Assembly: GCA_002134785.1 (NCBI GenBank)
Contig: MBQZ01000013.1
Span: 1 to 64,000 of the forward strand
From: Crenothrix sp. D3
GTDB taxonomy: Bacteria > Pseudomonadota > Gammaproteobacteria > Methylococcales > Methylomonadaceae
DNA: 64,000 bases
Reading direction: 5' to 3'
Each line of letters begins with the position of its first letter. The stretch's first letter is position 1. Made by a program: the position numbers and the translations under genes. Shown here piece after piece: positions 46,580 to 55,924 of this stretch. The notes under the pieces are model-generated. The model worked only from the letters and a program-made list of their open reading frames with translations, made no database searches and was not told the origin of the DNA.

Positions 46580-47809
46580 ATGCGTTTTTTTAATAATGAA
46601 GTGCCACCAACAGTCGCAATTATTGGCGGTGGCCCTGCGGGCTTAATGGCAGCAGAGGTTTTGTGTCATGCGGGTGTCAAAGTTGACTTGTATGATGCAA
46701 TGCCATCAGTGGGACGAAAATTTTTGATGGCGGGTAAAGGTGGGTTGAATATTTCTCATGCTGAAAATTTCGATACTTTTTTATCACGTTATGCTGAGCG
46801 GTGTGTTTATCTTGAACCGATGCTCACTCACTTTCCACCTGACGCGTTAAGAGCGTGGGTGCAAGGTTTGGGCTTTGATACCTTTGTCGGTTCATCAGGG
46901 CGCGTATTTCCTACGGAGATGAAAGCCGCGCCGTTACTGCGTGCGTGGTTGCAGCGATTGCGTAGGGCAGGGGTGGTGTTTCATGTACGCCATCGGTGGT
47001 TAGGGTGGGCTGATAATGATTTGTTACGCTTTGCCACGCCTCAGGGCGAACAACTGATTAAAGCCGATGCCGTGTTGTTAGCGTTAGGCGGTGGAAGTTG
47101 GGCGCGGTTGGGTTCTACGGGTGCGTGGGTGGAGTTATTGCAACAGCGCGGTGTTGACATTGCACCGCTAAAACCTGCCAACTGTGGTTTTGATGTTGAT
47201 TGGAGTGAACATTTTCGCAGTCGGTTTGCGGGGCAGCCGTTAAAGTCGGTGCAACTGTCTTATGGTGATTTTCAGCAACGTGGGGATTTAATAATCACCA
47301 CAACAGGCGTTGAAGGCGGCTTAATCTACACTGCGTCAGCTCAATTACGCGACAGTTGCGCGGCGACAGAATCAGCAGTCATTCATCTCGATTTACTGCC
47401 TGATAAAGCGGTGTCGATGATTGTTGCTAAATTAACACAGCCACGCGGTAAAGACTCGATGGCAAATCATTTGCGCAAACGACTAGGCATTTCAGGTGTT
47501 AAAGCAGGCTTATTGCGTGAATTATTACCCGCCGATGTTTTTAATAACCCCGAAAAATTGGCTTCAGCGATTAAAGCCTTACCCATTAAATTACTCGCCC
47601 CTAGACCGATTGATGAAGCAATTAGCACGGCGGGTGGGGTAACATTTGATGCAGTAAACAAGCAATTAATGATAAACAAGTTAGCGGGCGTGTTCTGTGC
47701 GGGTGAAATGCTTGATTGGGAAGCACCCACAGGCGGCTATTTATTGACCGCTTGCTTTGCCAGTGGGCGAACCGCTGGGGAAGGCGTGTTAAAATGGTTG
47801 CAACAATAG
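46580..47809 (+). CDS. BaiN/HI0933-like FAD-dependent oxidoreductase
   Basis: This 409-residue flavoprotein of the HI0933/BaiN family starts with the FAD motif AIIGGGPAGLMAAEVL. It continues with GRKFLMAGKGGLNISH near 47-62 and the C-terminal FAD contact VFCAGEMLDWEAPTGGYLL. It ends with the FASGRTAGEGVL helix. Members reduce various organic substrates, but the physiological role in this genus is unknown. It is separated from the neighbours by palindromic elements. Confidence 0.83.
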   Translation: MRFFNNEVPPTVAIIGGGPAGLMAAEVLCHAGVKVDLYDAMPSVGRKFLMAGKGGLNISHAENFDTFLSRYAERCVYLEPMLTHFPPDALRAWVQGLGFDTFVGSSGRVFPTEMKAAPLLRAWLQRLRRAGVVFHVRHRWLGWADNDLLRFATPQGEQLIKADAVLLALGGGSWARLGSTGAWVELLQQRGVDIAPLKPANCGFDVDWSEHFRSRFAGQPLKSVQLSYGDFQQRGDLIITTTGVEGGLIYTASAQLRDSCAATESAVIHLDLLPDKAVSMIVAKLTQPRGKDSMANHLRKRLGISGVKAGLLRELLPADVFNNPEKLASAIKALPIKLLAPRPIDEAISTAGGVTFDAVNKQLMINKLAGVFCAGEMLDWEAPTGGYLLTACFASGRTAGEGVLKWLQQ

Positions 47810-47813
47810 TATT

Positions 47814-47953
47814 GGAATTCAAACCTAGTAGTCAGTCCATTTTATTGTGACGAGTATAATAGGAGTCCAAGACAGGTCTTGGACTCCAGACCTCAGAAAT
47901 CTAGCAATTTTACCCGTCATAACTAAACTGACGCTGTACTAGGTTTGAACTCC
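47814..47953. mobile_element. MITE-like element of about 140 bp
   Basis: The element has 17-bp terminal inverted repeats with one mismatch: GGAATTCAAACCTAGTA at the left, TACTAGGTTTGAACTCC at the right. Its centre is a second palindrome, GGAGTCCAAGAC, two bases, then GTCTTGGACTCC (47862-47887). No open frame is present. No clear target duplication is visible, so the mobile origin is an inference. Confidence 0.55.
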
Positions 47954-47966
47954 CAAAAGGACGAGA

Positions 47967-48812
47967 ATGAAAACACCAAAAAGTATTGAACCCCTCGTGC
48001 GTGATGGGTTCGTTGATGAAGTATTGCGACCGTTAAAAAGTGGCAAAGAAGCGGCGGTTTATGTCGTTAGCTCGGAAGGCGAAATTCGGTGTGCCAAAGT
48101 CTATAAAGAGGCGAATAAACGCGGCTTTCATAAACAAGCGTTGTATCAAGAAGGGCGCAAAGTGCGTAATACACGCCAAGCACGCGCTATGCAAAAAGGC
48201 TCTAAGTTTGGTGCGCAACAGCAAGAAGCCGTGTGGCAAAATGCCGAAGTCGATGCGTTATATCGCTTAGCGGCTGCGGGTGTGCGCGTGCCTAAACCGT
48301 ACAATTTTATCGAAGGCGTGTTGTTGATGGAATTAGTCACCGATGCACACGGCAGTGCAGCACCACGGTTGAATGATTTGACCTTAACCGCTGAACAAGC
48401 CTTGGAATATCACGCCTTATTGATTAAAGAAGTGGTGCGGATGTTGTGTGCAGGTATCGTGCATGGTGATTTATCTGAATACAATATTTTGATTGATACC
48501 CACGGCCCTGTCATTATTGACTTACCGCAAGCTGTGGATGCGGCGGCGAATAACAATGCCCCGCGAATGCTAGAGCGTGATGTCAATAATCTGGCTCTGT
48601 ATTTTGGGCAATTCGCGCCTGAATTATTAACAACGCAGTACGGTAAAGAAATTTGGAAATTGTACGAAAGCGGTTTATTACACGCGGATGTTAAATTGAC
48701 AGGACGCTTTAAGAGTAGTGAAGCCATCGCCGATGTAAAAGGTATCATGCGGGAAATTGATGATGCGCGTGAAGATGCGATACGGCGTAAGTATGAGCAA
48801 AATGATTTTTAA
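47967..48812 (+). CDS. RIO-family serine protein kinase
   Basis: This 281-residue atypical kinase has a lysine in the N-lobe block SGKEAAVYVVSSEGEIRCAKVYKE, the catalytic loop GIVHGDLSEYNILID near residues 164-178 and the metal loop VIIDLPQAVD. RIO kinases in bacteria are poorly studied; archaeal and eukaryotic ones act in ribosome maturation. The C-terminus is basic and helical (IREIDDAREDAIRRKY-like). It is likely a soluble protein. Confidence 0.87.
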   Translation: MKTPKSIEPLVRDGFVDEVLRPLKSGKEAAVYVVSSEGEIRCAKVYKEANKRGFHKQALYQEGRKVRNTRQARAMQKGSKFGAQQQEAVWQNAEVDALYRLAAAGVRVPKPYNFIEGVLLMELVTDAHGSAAPRLNDLTLTAEQALEYHALLIKEVVRMLCAGIVHGDLSEYNILIDTHGPVIIDLPQAVDAAANNNAPRMLERDVNNLALYFGQFAPELLTTQYGKEIWKLYESGLLHADVKLTGRFKSSEAIADVKGIMREIDDAREDAIRRKYEQNDF

Positions 48813-48854
48813 AACCGACTGATATAGCTAACGTAATTTAAATTGATTAAAAAA

Positions 48855-48913
48855 CCGTTCGCCCCGAAGCTCCTCGAAGGGCTGTGGTGGTTCGACAAGC
48901 TCACCACGAACGG
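48855..48913. repeat. Interspersed palindromic element, second copy
   Basis: It begins CCGTTCGCCCCGAAGCTCC and ends CACCACGAACGG; the ends and the inverted GTGGTGAG core match the element at 21003. It also contains GGTTCGACAAGC, common in interspersed repeats of this type. Confidence 0.65.
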
Positions 48914-48968
48914 CATCATTTTATTGTGCTTTAGCTGTAACAATTAACAATGATTAAAGCGGTTGAAA

Positions 48969-49005
48969 CAAAAAAGCCACATTGGATTCCAATGTGGCTT
49001 TTTAT
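48969..49005. terminator. Bidirectional terminator between the RIO kinase and porin genes
   Basis: AAAAGCCACATTGGA pairs perfectly with TCCAATGTGGCTTTT, with A and T runs on both outer sides. It would terminate transcription from both the kinase and the porin genes. Confidence 0.88.
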
Positions 49006-49036
49006 TTAAAACAACTTGAGGGGGTTAGTTGTTACT

Positions 49037-50521
49037 TTAGAACGCTACTTGAGCGCGTAACGCGAATGTATCCAAGTTATTTGGATTACCGCCTGTTGAT
49101 GTCGTTATCTGCGAGTCTTTAACGCTTAGAAGACGCGTGTAATCAGCTTGGAAACGGAAGTTTTTGTTGATGTACCAGTTCAATGCGGCGGTTGCGTTAG
49201 CCATATTGCCACCATTGAAACCACGATTAGACACATCTACCGCTGAGTAACGCGCTGCAAGTTCCCACGCGCCCCATTGACCTTTGCTAATACTGAACGG
49301 TTTTTCAGGAGCTAGATACATGAAGTTACCATTTTTATAAGTACGCGATTCACCTGTGATACTCCACCCTGCATCGACATACCAGCCATCAAAGGTTAAG
49401 TTTTTATTAGCCGAACCGTTTTTACGATCTATCCACGTCCGCGTATATTCACCACTGACTGAGAAGGGCCCATATAATGCCGCTGCTTCTAAGCCTAACA
49501 TTTTAATGTCTTTGATATTCGCTACGCTGGAGTTTATCGGGTCATAGTTAGACATATTGGTGCTTTCATAGCTATAAGCGAGTGCCTTACTTTTAGCAAC
49601 GCCGCCGTCATCAGCAGGTGTGCGGTAGTTACCCGCAATACCTAAATGAACAACTTTGGTTTTTTCTAAAATCGGCGCATAAGTCACGCGTGAAGAAATG
49701 CCCCAGCCTTCATCAGCTTTATCAGTATTGACGTTAGGCGTAATTGAATCGCCATATATACCCAGTTTAGCCACCCAATTTTTGTCAAAATGTTCAAAGT
49801 TTAAACCGATAGCACGGTCTACAGTCGGTGCGTTTAATACGTTCATTAATGAACGTTCCGTAAACATCATGTCATTTGAACTTTCTTGTAATTCCTTACT
49901 GAAGTTTTGCTTTTGTTGACCCACGGTAATGATGGCGAATTTTGGTACACCCAAATACTGTATGTAAACATCTTTCATAGCGACTTTATCATCAGCAAAA
50001 TCGGCTTCTGTTCTAAATAACCAATCTTTGTAAAAAACCCCTTCCATACGCATACGAGCGCGACGAATTTCTGTGCCGTCATTGGCTTCAACACGCGTTG
50101 CAGGTACAGTCCCACGATTAATATAGCCATCGCCACTGTGATAGGACGCATCAGCGTGAATACGACCGCCAAAACGGAATTTAAAGTCATTATCAGCCGA
50201 GCGAACTTGTAAGCCATTAGTATCCATGCTGACTTTAACTTTTTCAGCTTCGGTAATATGTTCTTGAAGGGCTTTTATTTCATTTTCTTTTAATTCTAAA
50301 TCCTGATGAATACCCGCCGCATCAATGAAATCGCGTTCGCCTTTGTGTGGCACATGATCGCCTACTTTTTCAAATGAACCCATTAACTCACGTCCTGCGG
50401 CTGGTTCTGCGTAAATTTGCTTGGTTTTGGTGTCAACGTAAAGGTCAATCGCAAACGCGCTAGAAGACACGCTTGCTGTTAATGCAACAGCGATTGCCAT
50501 TGTCAATTTAGAAAATTTCAT
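49037..50521 (-). CDS. OprP/OprO-type phosphate porin
   Basis: This 494-residue outer-membrane porin has a signal peptide ending SSAFA. The mature start is followed by a short coiled coil (DLELKENEIKALQEHITEAEKVK), then a beta-barrel ending TFALRAQVAF with a terminal phenylalanine. It matches the phosphate-selective porin family (OprP/OprO), which is usual behind a Pho box. Upstream, four PhoB half-sites at 11-bp spacing strongly suggest phosphate-starvation control. Substrate specificity (phosphate or polyphosphate) is inferred from family and control, not from binding residues. Confidence 0.88.
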   Translation of the reverse strand: MKFSKLTMAIAVALTASVSSSAFAIDLYVDTKTKQIYAEPAAGRELMGSFEKVGDHVPHKGERDFIDAAGIHQDLELKENEIKALQEHITEAEKVKVSMDTNGLQVRSADNDFKFRFGGRIHADASYHSGDGYINRGTVPATRVEANDGTEIRRARMRMEGVFYKDWLFRTEADFADDKVAMKDVYIQYLGVPKFAIITVGQQKQNFSKELQESSNDMMFTERSLMNVLNAPTVDRAIGLNFEHFDKNWVAKLGIYGDSITPNVNTDKADEGWGISSRVTYAPILEKTKVVHLGIAGNYRTPADDGGVAKSKALAYSYESTNMSNYDPINSSVANIKDIKMLGLEAAALYGPFSVSGEYTRTWIDRKNGSANKNLTFDGWYVDAGWSITGESRTYKNGNFMYLAPEKPFSISKGQWGAWELAARYSAVDVSNRGFNGGNMANATAALNWYINKNFRFQADYTRLLSVKDSQITTSTGGNPNNLDTFALRAQVAF

Positions 50522-50574
50522 ACCTTGCTCTCGGTTATTATTAAGAAAAACTTAAGCAAGGATAATGGCGAAAA

Positions 50575-50614
50575 ATGACGTTCTTATGACAGGATTGTTA
50601 CGATTCCGTGACAA
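50575..50614 (-). promoter_or_regulatory. Tandem Pho boxes upstream of the porin gene
   Basis: Four PhoB half-sites are spaced exactly 11 bp apart on the minus strand: TTGTCAC (50608-50614), TCGTAAC (50597-50603), CTGTCAT (50586-50592) and ACGTCAT (50575-50581). A likely -10 element CATTAT follows 7 bp after the last one. This arrangement is typical of PhoB-activated promoters, where the box replaces the -35 region. Confidence 0.8.
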
Positions 50615-50688
50615 GCAACAAAATGAGGATTGAAAACAACAAGGGTTGGAGTGAGAAGTACAAACCTTGGTTTGCACTCCTTTATGAT

Positions 50689-51726
50689 TTAATCGAGAGG
50701 TTTGCAAGGATTAGCGGTCTGTGCTGCAAGTTCTCTTTTGTAGAGAATAGACGAGTACACAGATAAACCAATTAACACCGCACCGACTAAACCTGTAACG
50801 ACTTCAGGAATGTGATACATCATGCTAATTAACATAATAGCCGCCAGTGTGCCGATGGCGTAATGTGCGCCGTGTTCTAAAAACACATATTCGTCTAACG
50901 TGCCTTGACGTACTAAATACACGGTCAGACTCCGCACAAACATTGCACCAATCGCTAAACCTAGCATGATGATAACGACATCTTGCGTAATCGCAAATGC
51001 ACCAATCACGCCATCGAATGAGAACGAAGCATCTAACACTTCAAGGTATAAAAAGCTCATCATGCTACCTTTTTTCAGTGCGGCGGCGACTTCTTCACCT
51101 TCTTCTTCGTCTTCAAATAACGCTGCCATACTGCCAACGACAACATAAAGCATGACACCGCCAACACCTGCCATGAGGACATCTAAACGCATCGCTTCAG
51201 GTAACCAGTGGTTAATAACCAATAATAGCCCTAATGACAAAATCACTTCGATAGATTCAAGTTTACCGAAATCAGATAATTTTTCTTCGATATAGCCCAG
51301 CCAATGCAATTCTTTTTTGTCATTAAAGATAAAAGAGAAAAATACCATCAATAAAAACATACCACCAAACGCCGCGATTTGAACGTGCGCACTGTTTAAG
51401 TGTTCAGCATAAACCGCAGGATTGTGTAACGCCATATCAGCAACACCCACAAATCCCATGCCTGTCGCCACGGACACAATGGCAATAGGGAATATTAAAC
51501 GCATACCAAATACCGCGACTAAAATACCGTAAGTTAAAAAGTATTGCTGCCAGCGTTCATCCATGCGTTTTAGTATGGAGGCGTTCACTACTGCGTTATC
51601 AAATGATAAACTGACTTCCAGAACGCCTAAAATAATGGCGATAAACGCACCCATTATGCCGCCCCAATACAGCGCGGCAGCTAAACAAATAGCGGTAACA
51701 ATAAAAGAAAGACGAAAATGCTGCAT
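50689..51726 (-). CDS. DUF475/TerC-family membrane protein
   Basis: This 345-residue protein has about eight to nine membrane spans and the TerC-like signature VLEVSLSFDNAVVNASIL near residues 35-52. A second match, VLDASFSFDGVIGAFAIT, near 230 repeats the acidic-aspartate pattern. TerC relatives export metal ions (for example Mn2+) or take part in tellurite resistance; for DUF475 the substrate is unknown. The start has no strong ribosome site. It is upstream and on the same strand as the porin but across the Pho box, so likely a separate transcript. Confidence 0.83.
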   Translation of the reverse strand: MQHFRLSFIVTAICLAAALYWGGIMGAFIAIILGVLEVSLSFDNAVVNASILKRMDERWQQYFLTYGILVAVFGMRLIFPIAIVSVATGMGFVGVADMALHNPAVYAEHLNSAHVQIAAFGGMFLLMVFFSFIFNDKKELHWLGYIEEKLSDFGKLESIEVILSLGLLLVINHWLPEAMRLDVLMAGVGGVMLYVVVGSMAALFEDEEEGEEVAAALKKGSMMSFLYLEVLDASFSFDGVIGAFAITQDVVIIMLGLAIGAMFVRSLTVYLVRQGTLDEYVFLEHGAHYAIGTLAAIMLISMMYHIPEVVTGLVGAVLIGLSVYSSILYKRELAAQTANPCKPLD

Positions 51727-51999
51727 AAAAATTCCTACGATGTTAGTGTTTTGATTGATTAACTATAAATTGATTTTTTTTAAAATCAACTTTTAATACG
51801 AAGCGAAACAATGACTAAGGCTGGTATTCATAAATTATGAAAAACTGCTATAGTCATTGATACTTACTGACTTGGTATTTGGGCTAAATTTTTTTAGAGA
51901 AAACTACTACACTTTGCATAATAGCGATGCTGTTATAAATACCAACGTAAAAAAATCAACCCATAAGCACTTAATATCACAACCTTAATGTGAACTAGA

Positions 52000-52617
52000 A
52001 TGAATTATAGTAAAGACTTTTTTAACCTTGCCAACCAGCTCATTGCTGCGGGGCAACTGATTGATAGTAAAGGCTGGGTGCCTGCAACCAGTGGTAATTT
52101 TTCTGCACGAATGCCAAATGGGACCATTGCTATTACCGTTTCTGGTAAGAATAAAGGTCGTTTGCAGGTCGAGGATATTATGCTCATTGATACAGAGGGT
52201 AACGCGCTGGATGGTAAAAAACCCTCCGCAGAAACGTTGCTACATACGGCATTATACAATCGATTTCCTGATATTCAGTGTGTGCTACATCCGCATTCAC
52301 TGAATGCAACCTTGATTTCAAGGATTTGTAAAGTAGCTTGTGTGTTAGAAAATTATGAGCTATTAAAAGGCTTGTGCGGTATTAATACGCATGAAAGTCG
52401 TGTTATCGTGCCTATTTTTGCTAATGACCAAAATATTCCTCGTTTAGCCTCTGAAGTAGAACAACATTGGGATCAATGCGCACGCGGCTATGGGTATATT
52501 ATTGCAGGTCATGGACTTTATACTTGGGGTGCGTCAGTTTCAGAAACACTACGCCATCTTGAAGTGTTAGATTTTTTATTTGAATGTGAATTACGACTAC
52601 ATGGAGTCAAAAATTAA
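52000..52617 (+). CDS. mtnB: Methylthioribulose-1-phosphate dehydratase
   Basis: This 205-residue zinc-dependent class II aldolase-like enzyme of methionine salvage shows GWVPATSGNFSARM near the N-terminus. The metal-binding histidines are in VLHPHSLNATL and IIAGHGLYTWGASV. It is the first of three salvage genes; mtnD begins directly at its stop (52617). It converts methylthioribulose 1-phosphate to the diketo compound used by MtnC. Confidence 0.95.
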   Translation: MNYSKDFFNLANQLIAAGQLIDSKGWVPATSGNFSARMPNGTIAITVSGKNKGRLQVEDIMLIDTEGNALDGKKPSAETLLHTALYNRFPDIQCVLHPHSLNATLISRICKVACVLENYELLKGLCGINTHESRVIVPIFANDQNIPRLASEVEQHWDQCARGYGYIIAGHGLYTWGASVSETLRHLEVLDFLFECELRLHGVKN

Positions 52618-53177
52618 TGAGCGTATTAACTATTTACCCTGAACATCAACCAGATCAATGCACACGTTATAGCGATTTGGATGCCATTCAAAGTCATCTA
52701 CAAGGTTTAGGTGTACAGTTTGAACATTGGGATGCTGAGTATGAATTAGCACTCGATGCCGATCAAAATACGGTATTGGTTGCCTATCGTGACCCTATCA
52801 ATGAATTAAAACAAAAGCACTATTTTCAGTCAATTGATGTTATTCGTGTGCATCCAGATCAGCCTGAAAAAGAAGAAATTAGAAAAAAATTCTTATCTGA
52901 GCATACTCACGATGATTTTGAAATACGGTTTTTTATTGAAGGCAGTGGCTTATTTTATCTCCATGTAGCCGATAAAGTGTATGCGGTTTTGTGTGAAAAA
53001 GGTGATTTAATCAGTGTCCCTGCTAACGTTACGCACTGGTTTGATATGGGTGAAAACCCTAATTTTACTTGTATTCGTTTATTTACTACGCCTTATGGCT
53101 GGGTTGCTAATTTTACAGGCAACCCTATTTCAGCCGCGTTTCCAACTTTAGATCAATTCGTTGCTGAACACTCATGA
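52617..53177 (+). CDS. mtnD: Acireductone dioxygenase
   Basis: This 186-residue cupin enzyme acts in methionine salvage. The metal-binding cupin motif is FLSEHTHDDFEIRFFIEGSGLFYLH near 96-120 (His-His-Glu), with a final histidine in SVPANVTHWFDMG near 139. It turns acireductone into the 2-keto acid precursor of methionine and formate. It overlaps mtnB by one base and mtnC by 4 bp, so the three genes are one operon. Confidence 0.95.
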   Translation: MSVLTIYPEHQPDQCTRYSDLDAIQSHLQGLGVQFEHWDAEYELALDADQNTVLVAYRDPINELKQKHYFQSIDVIRVHPDQPEKEEIRKKFLSEHTHDDFEIRFFIEGSGLFYLHVADKVYAVLCEKGDLISVPANVTHWFDMGENPNFTCIRLFTTPYGWVANFTGNPISAAFPTLDQFVAEHS

Positions 53178-53848
53178 TTAAAGCTATCGTCACTGATATT
53201 GAAGGCACAACCTCATCGTTATTATTTGTTAAAGACGTGCTGTTTCCTTATGCTCGCGCCCATATCGCTGATTTTGTGCGCAACCATGCTGACGAGCCAG
53301 CCGTTAAAGCCCTACTGGAAGACGCTTGCCACGTTGTCGGCGCAAAACTCGATACCGAACAAGTAATTATCCAATTAATAAATTGGATAGACGAAGATAA
53401 AAAAGTCACTCCATTAAAATCATTACAAGGCTTAATCTGGGAAGCGGGTTATGAACACGGTGATTTTACGGGGCATTTGTACAGTGACGCAGCAGAAAAT
53501 CTGAAAAAATGGCATTCCCAAGGCTTGGCGTTGTATGTCTATTCATCGGGTTCTGTGTATGCCCAGAAATTATTATTTGCGCATACAGAATTTGGTGATT
53601 TAACACCTTTGTTTTCTGATTATTTTGATACCCACATCGGTGGAAAACAACAGTCTTCGTCTTATCTCGCTATCGCTGAGCATATTGGTTTACCCGCCAA
53701 TCAGCTATTGTTTTTATCAGATATTATTGAAGAATTAAACGCCGCTAAAACCGCAGGCTTTGCAACCATTCTGCTCACTAGAGAAGGTTCGCTTGATGAA
53801 AAAACTATCCACCCGCAGGTGCGTAGTTTTGATGAGATTAGTTTCTAG
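53174..53848 (+). CDS. mtnC: Enolase-phosphatase E1
   Basis: This 224-residue HAD-superfamily enzyme converts the diketo phosphate to acireductone. The motif DIEGTT at residues 8-13 and the motif 2 region YVYSSGSVYAQKLLFA are seen, followed by SDIIEELNAAKTAGFAT near 173-189. It overlaps mtnD by 4 bp. mtnA, mtnK and mtnE are not next to it, so the pathway's other genes must be elsewhere. Confidence 0.95.
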   Translation: MIKAIVTDIEGTTSSLLFVKDVLFPYARAHIADFVRNHADEPAVKALLEDACHVVGAKLDTEQVIIQLINWIDEDKKVTPLKSLQGLIWEAGYEHGDFTGHLYSDAAENLKKWHSQGLALYVYSSGSVYAQKLLFAHTEFGDLTPLFSDYFDTHIGGKQQSSSYLAIAEHIGLPANQLLFLSDIIEELNAAKTAGFATILLTREGSLDEKTIHPQVRSFDEISF

Positions 53849-53862
53849 CTATTGCCATTTAT

Positions 53863-53903
53863 AATGTTGTACAGACGTTGTGTAGCAACGTCTGTACAAC
53901 ATT
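53863..53903. repeat. Perfect 18-bp palindrome between mtnC and the LuxR gene
   Basis: AATGTTGTACAGACGTTG pairs perfectly with its inverted copy after the 5-base loop TGTAG. It lies in the 58-bp gap between convergent genes, so it could act as a two-way terminator, though no T tract follows. Confidence 0.8.
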
Positions 53904-53906
53904 AAC

Positions 53907-54725
53907 CTACGCTACTTCTGCTGTTAAAAAGAAAATATTGGTGTTTTTCTTGTATTCCAAACCAATTAATTTTCCATCTATCGCCTTTGCAATAGCATGA
54001 GTGCGGTTATTGGTATTCAGTAACTTAGACGTGGAATCGAGGTGTTTATTAACAGTGGAAACAGAAATACCAAGAATTAACGCAATTTCTTCGGTGTCTT
54101 TGCCTTCCGCAGCCCAAACCAAACAGTTGCGCTGTTGTCTAGTCAACACCACAGGCTCTTGTTTTAAAGAATTGAAGAGCATTGGCGATGGCAATTTTTT
54201 TTGAATTAAAGTGAAACTTGCTTTGATAATGTGTTGCGTCAAACAAATCACGAAGGGTTGAATATATTGTAACCAACTGGCTATTTTTTTTTGCGTAGTG
54301 CAGTAAGTGAAATGCAGAAAACCAAAAAAATGATTAGGTCCGTGTACGGGAATCGTCATGCCATCCAAAACCCCCATCATAATATCAGTGGCAATAAATT
54401 CAGCTAGATGAGGAAGATTGCTCCAGCAAAAAGGAGTAACTTGCTTACGCGCTACAATAATCCGCGTATCTATTTTCCAATATTCATTTTCAATGTAAGT
54501 TTGCTTACATTCTGAAGAATCCTCTGAGTAAATGTAATAATCCTCGCTTCTAAAATTATTTTGTACAACAAAGCCATAAGAAGTGCTGTGAAAACCAAAT
54601 TGCTGCTTGATGTCCATGACAATATCAATCAGCTGCTGTGAACTCTCAATAGCATCCAATAACTTCAATGTATTGTTAAACCATTTTGTAGGAATGCGAC
54701 TATTTTTGACCCAATTGACCTTCAT
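53907..54725 (-). CDS. LuxR-type transcriptional regulator with autoinducer-binding-like domain
   Basis: This 273-residue regulator (ATG at 54725 behind a strong GGAGGAAAG ribosome site; a longer frame to 54788 is unlikely). Residues about 15-170 resemble an autoinducer-binding domain with YWKIDTRIIVARKQVTPFCW, but the usual Asp-Pro is Asp-Thr, so the ligand pocket differs. The C-terminal LuxR helix-turn-helix is LTRQQRNCLVWAAEGKDTEE followed by IALILGISVSTVNKHLDS near 205-240. No luxI gene is in the window. It is divergent from the curli genes and a likely regulator of them. Confidence 0.8.
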   Translation of the reverse strand: MKVNWVKNSRIPTKWFNNTLKLLDAIESSQQLIDIVMDIKQQFGFHSTSYGFVVQNNFRSEDYYIYSEDSSECKQTYIENEYWKIDTRIIVARKQVTPFCWSNLPHLAEFIATDIMMGVLDGMTIPVHGPNHFFGFLHFTYCTTQKKIASWLQYIQPFVICLTQHIIKASFTLIQKKLPSPMLFNSLKQEPVVLTRQQRNCLVWAAEGKDTEEIALILGISVSTVNKHLDSTSKLLNTNNRTHAIAKAIDGKLIGLEYKKNTNIFFLTAEVA

Positions 54726-55250
54726 AACTTTCCTCCGTTGCAATTTATTAGATTTAAAGTAACGATACGCGCTGCCCTTGGATAACATCCGTTATAAAAA
54801 CAGCTAGAAAACATTGTCGTATTTTCCTTAAGAAAGGTGAAAGAGGCAATGGTGTTTTAAAGGGTATAAATTTAGATATAACAAATATCCCTTCTGAAAT
54901 GCGAATGCCAATTTATAAGCATTAGCGGTTAAACCACTCATTATGTCTTCCGCATACAAACTGCCTCTTCCCGCTTTATCATTCTTAAATTAGTAGCACT
55001 ATCAAAAAATCAAAGAGCAATAACAATGCAATTACCAGTCTGTTAATGTGCAAAAACTGACGATTTCCTATTTTTAAATATACAAAAATAACAATGCTTT
55101 TATTTTCTTTTATTTCAATAAGTTACGTTAAAAAAATAAGAAAATAATACATTATTGTGCCATTGTTTTGCGGCAGTATTGTCCACTAGAATAACCGACA
55201 GTTGTTAAGGTAAATGATGCTCTTAAAGACCACACTAGGAATGGCAGGTG
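54726..55250. other. Intergenic region between the LuxR gene and the first curlin gene
   Basis: This gap of about 525 bp is very AT-rich. I find no supported gene or a clear promoter motif. It is the likely control region for both divergent units. Confidence 0.5.
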
Positions 55251-55889
55251 ATGATGAAAAATCCGCTAACACAAAGCCGACTAACCGCGATTTTAGCGGG
55301 CGTTTGTTTGCTTGTTCCGTTTGTTTACGCTGATTCGGATTTTGGCAATCTAGCTTCAATCGAACAGGTGGGGAATAACTATCAGGCGACTATTCGTCAA
55401 TCAGGTGACAGCAACACCGCGCATATTCGTCAGATTACTGCAAGTGCCGAGCTTGGCAACGGAACTGCTGGAATCAAACAAACAGGCAATCAGCACACCG
55501 CCGCAATAAATGACTTTGGCAATAGCAATGAGATAACCGTTCATCAAAGTCAAAGTGACGACAATGCCTTGGTTAATTTAGAAGGCAACAATAATCAGGT
55601 CGATGTTAATCAGAATGGTATAGGGCAGAATTTAATTGCCAATTTGAACGGCAACAATAACGAGCTACTGGCAACACAGCAGGGCAATGACAACCGCGCT
55701 GACGTTGGTATGAATGGCAACGATAACGGTGTATGGGTGTCACAACTAGGCGATAACAATATCGCTTTGGTGGATGTTCATGGCAACAATAACAACGTAT
55801 CGGTATCGCAGAATGGCGACGCGTTTGTGGGTTTTGGCATTATTAGTGGTAACAACACTAACATGAGTGTTACCCAAAATAAACTTTGA
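55251..55889 (+). CDS. Curlin-repeat protein, CsgB-like
   Basis: This protein of about 212 residues has a signal peptide ending near VYA. The mature part has at least seven imperfect curlin units of the type Q-x-G-x2-N-x-A-x-V-x-Q (for example IEQVGNNYQATIRQSGDSN and VNQNGIGQNLIANLNGNNN). Curlins form cell-surface amyloid fibres; the first gene upstream of csgA in other species is the nucleator CsgB. Three adjacent start codons (GTG, ATG, ATG) leave the exact start uncertain by one or two residues; I use the ATG at 55251. CsgB identity is inferred from position. Confidence 0.8.
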   Translation: MMKNPLTQSRLTAILAGVCLLVPFVYADSDFGNLASIEQVGNNYQATIRQSGDSNTAHIRQITASAELGNGTAGIKQTGNQHTAAINDFGNSNEITVHQSQSDDNALVNLEGNNNQVDVNQNGIGQNLIANLNGNNNELLATQQGNDNRADVGMNGNDNGVWVSQLGDNNIALVDVHGNNNNVSVSQNGDAFVGFGIISGNNTNMSVTQNKL

Positions 55890-55924
55890 GGCGGGAGGCT
55901 TCAGCAGGATGCAGATAGAGATGA

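Noticed and set aside
51727-51999. Possible metal riboswitch upstream of the DUF475/TerC gene
   Set aside because: TerC genes often follow a manganese riboswitch, but I could not find its conserved core in this AT-rich spacer.
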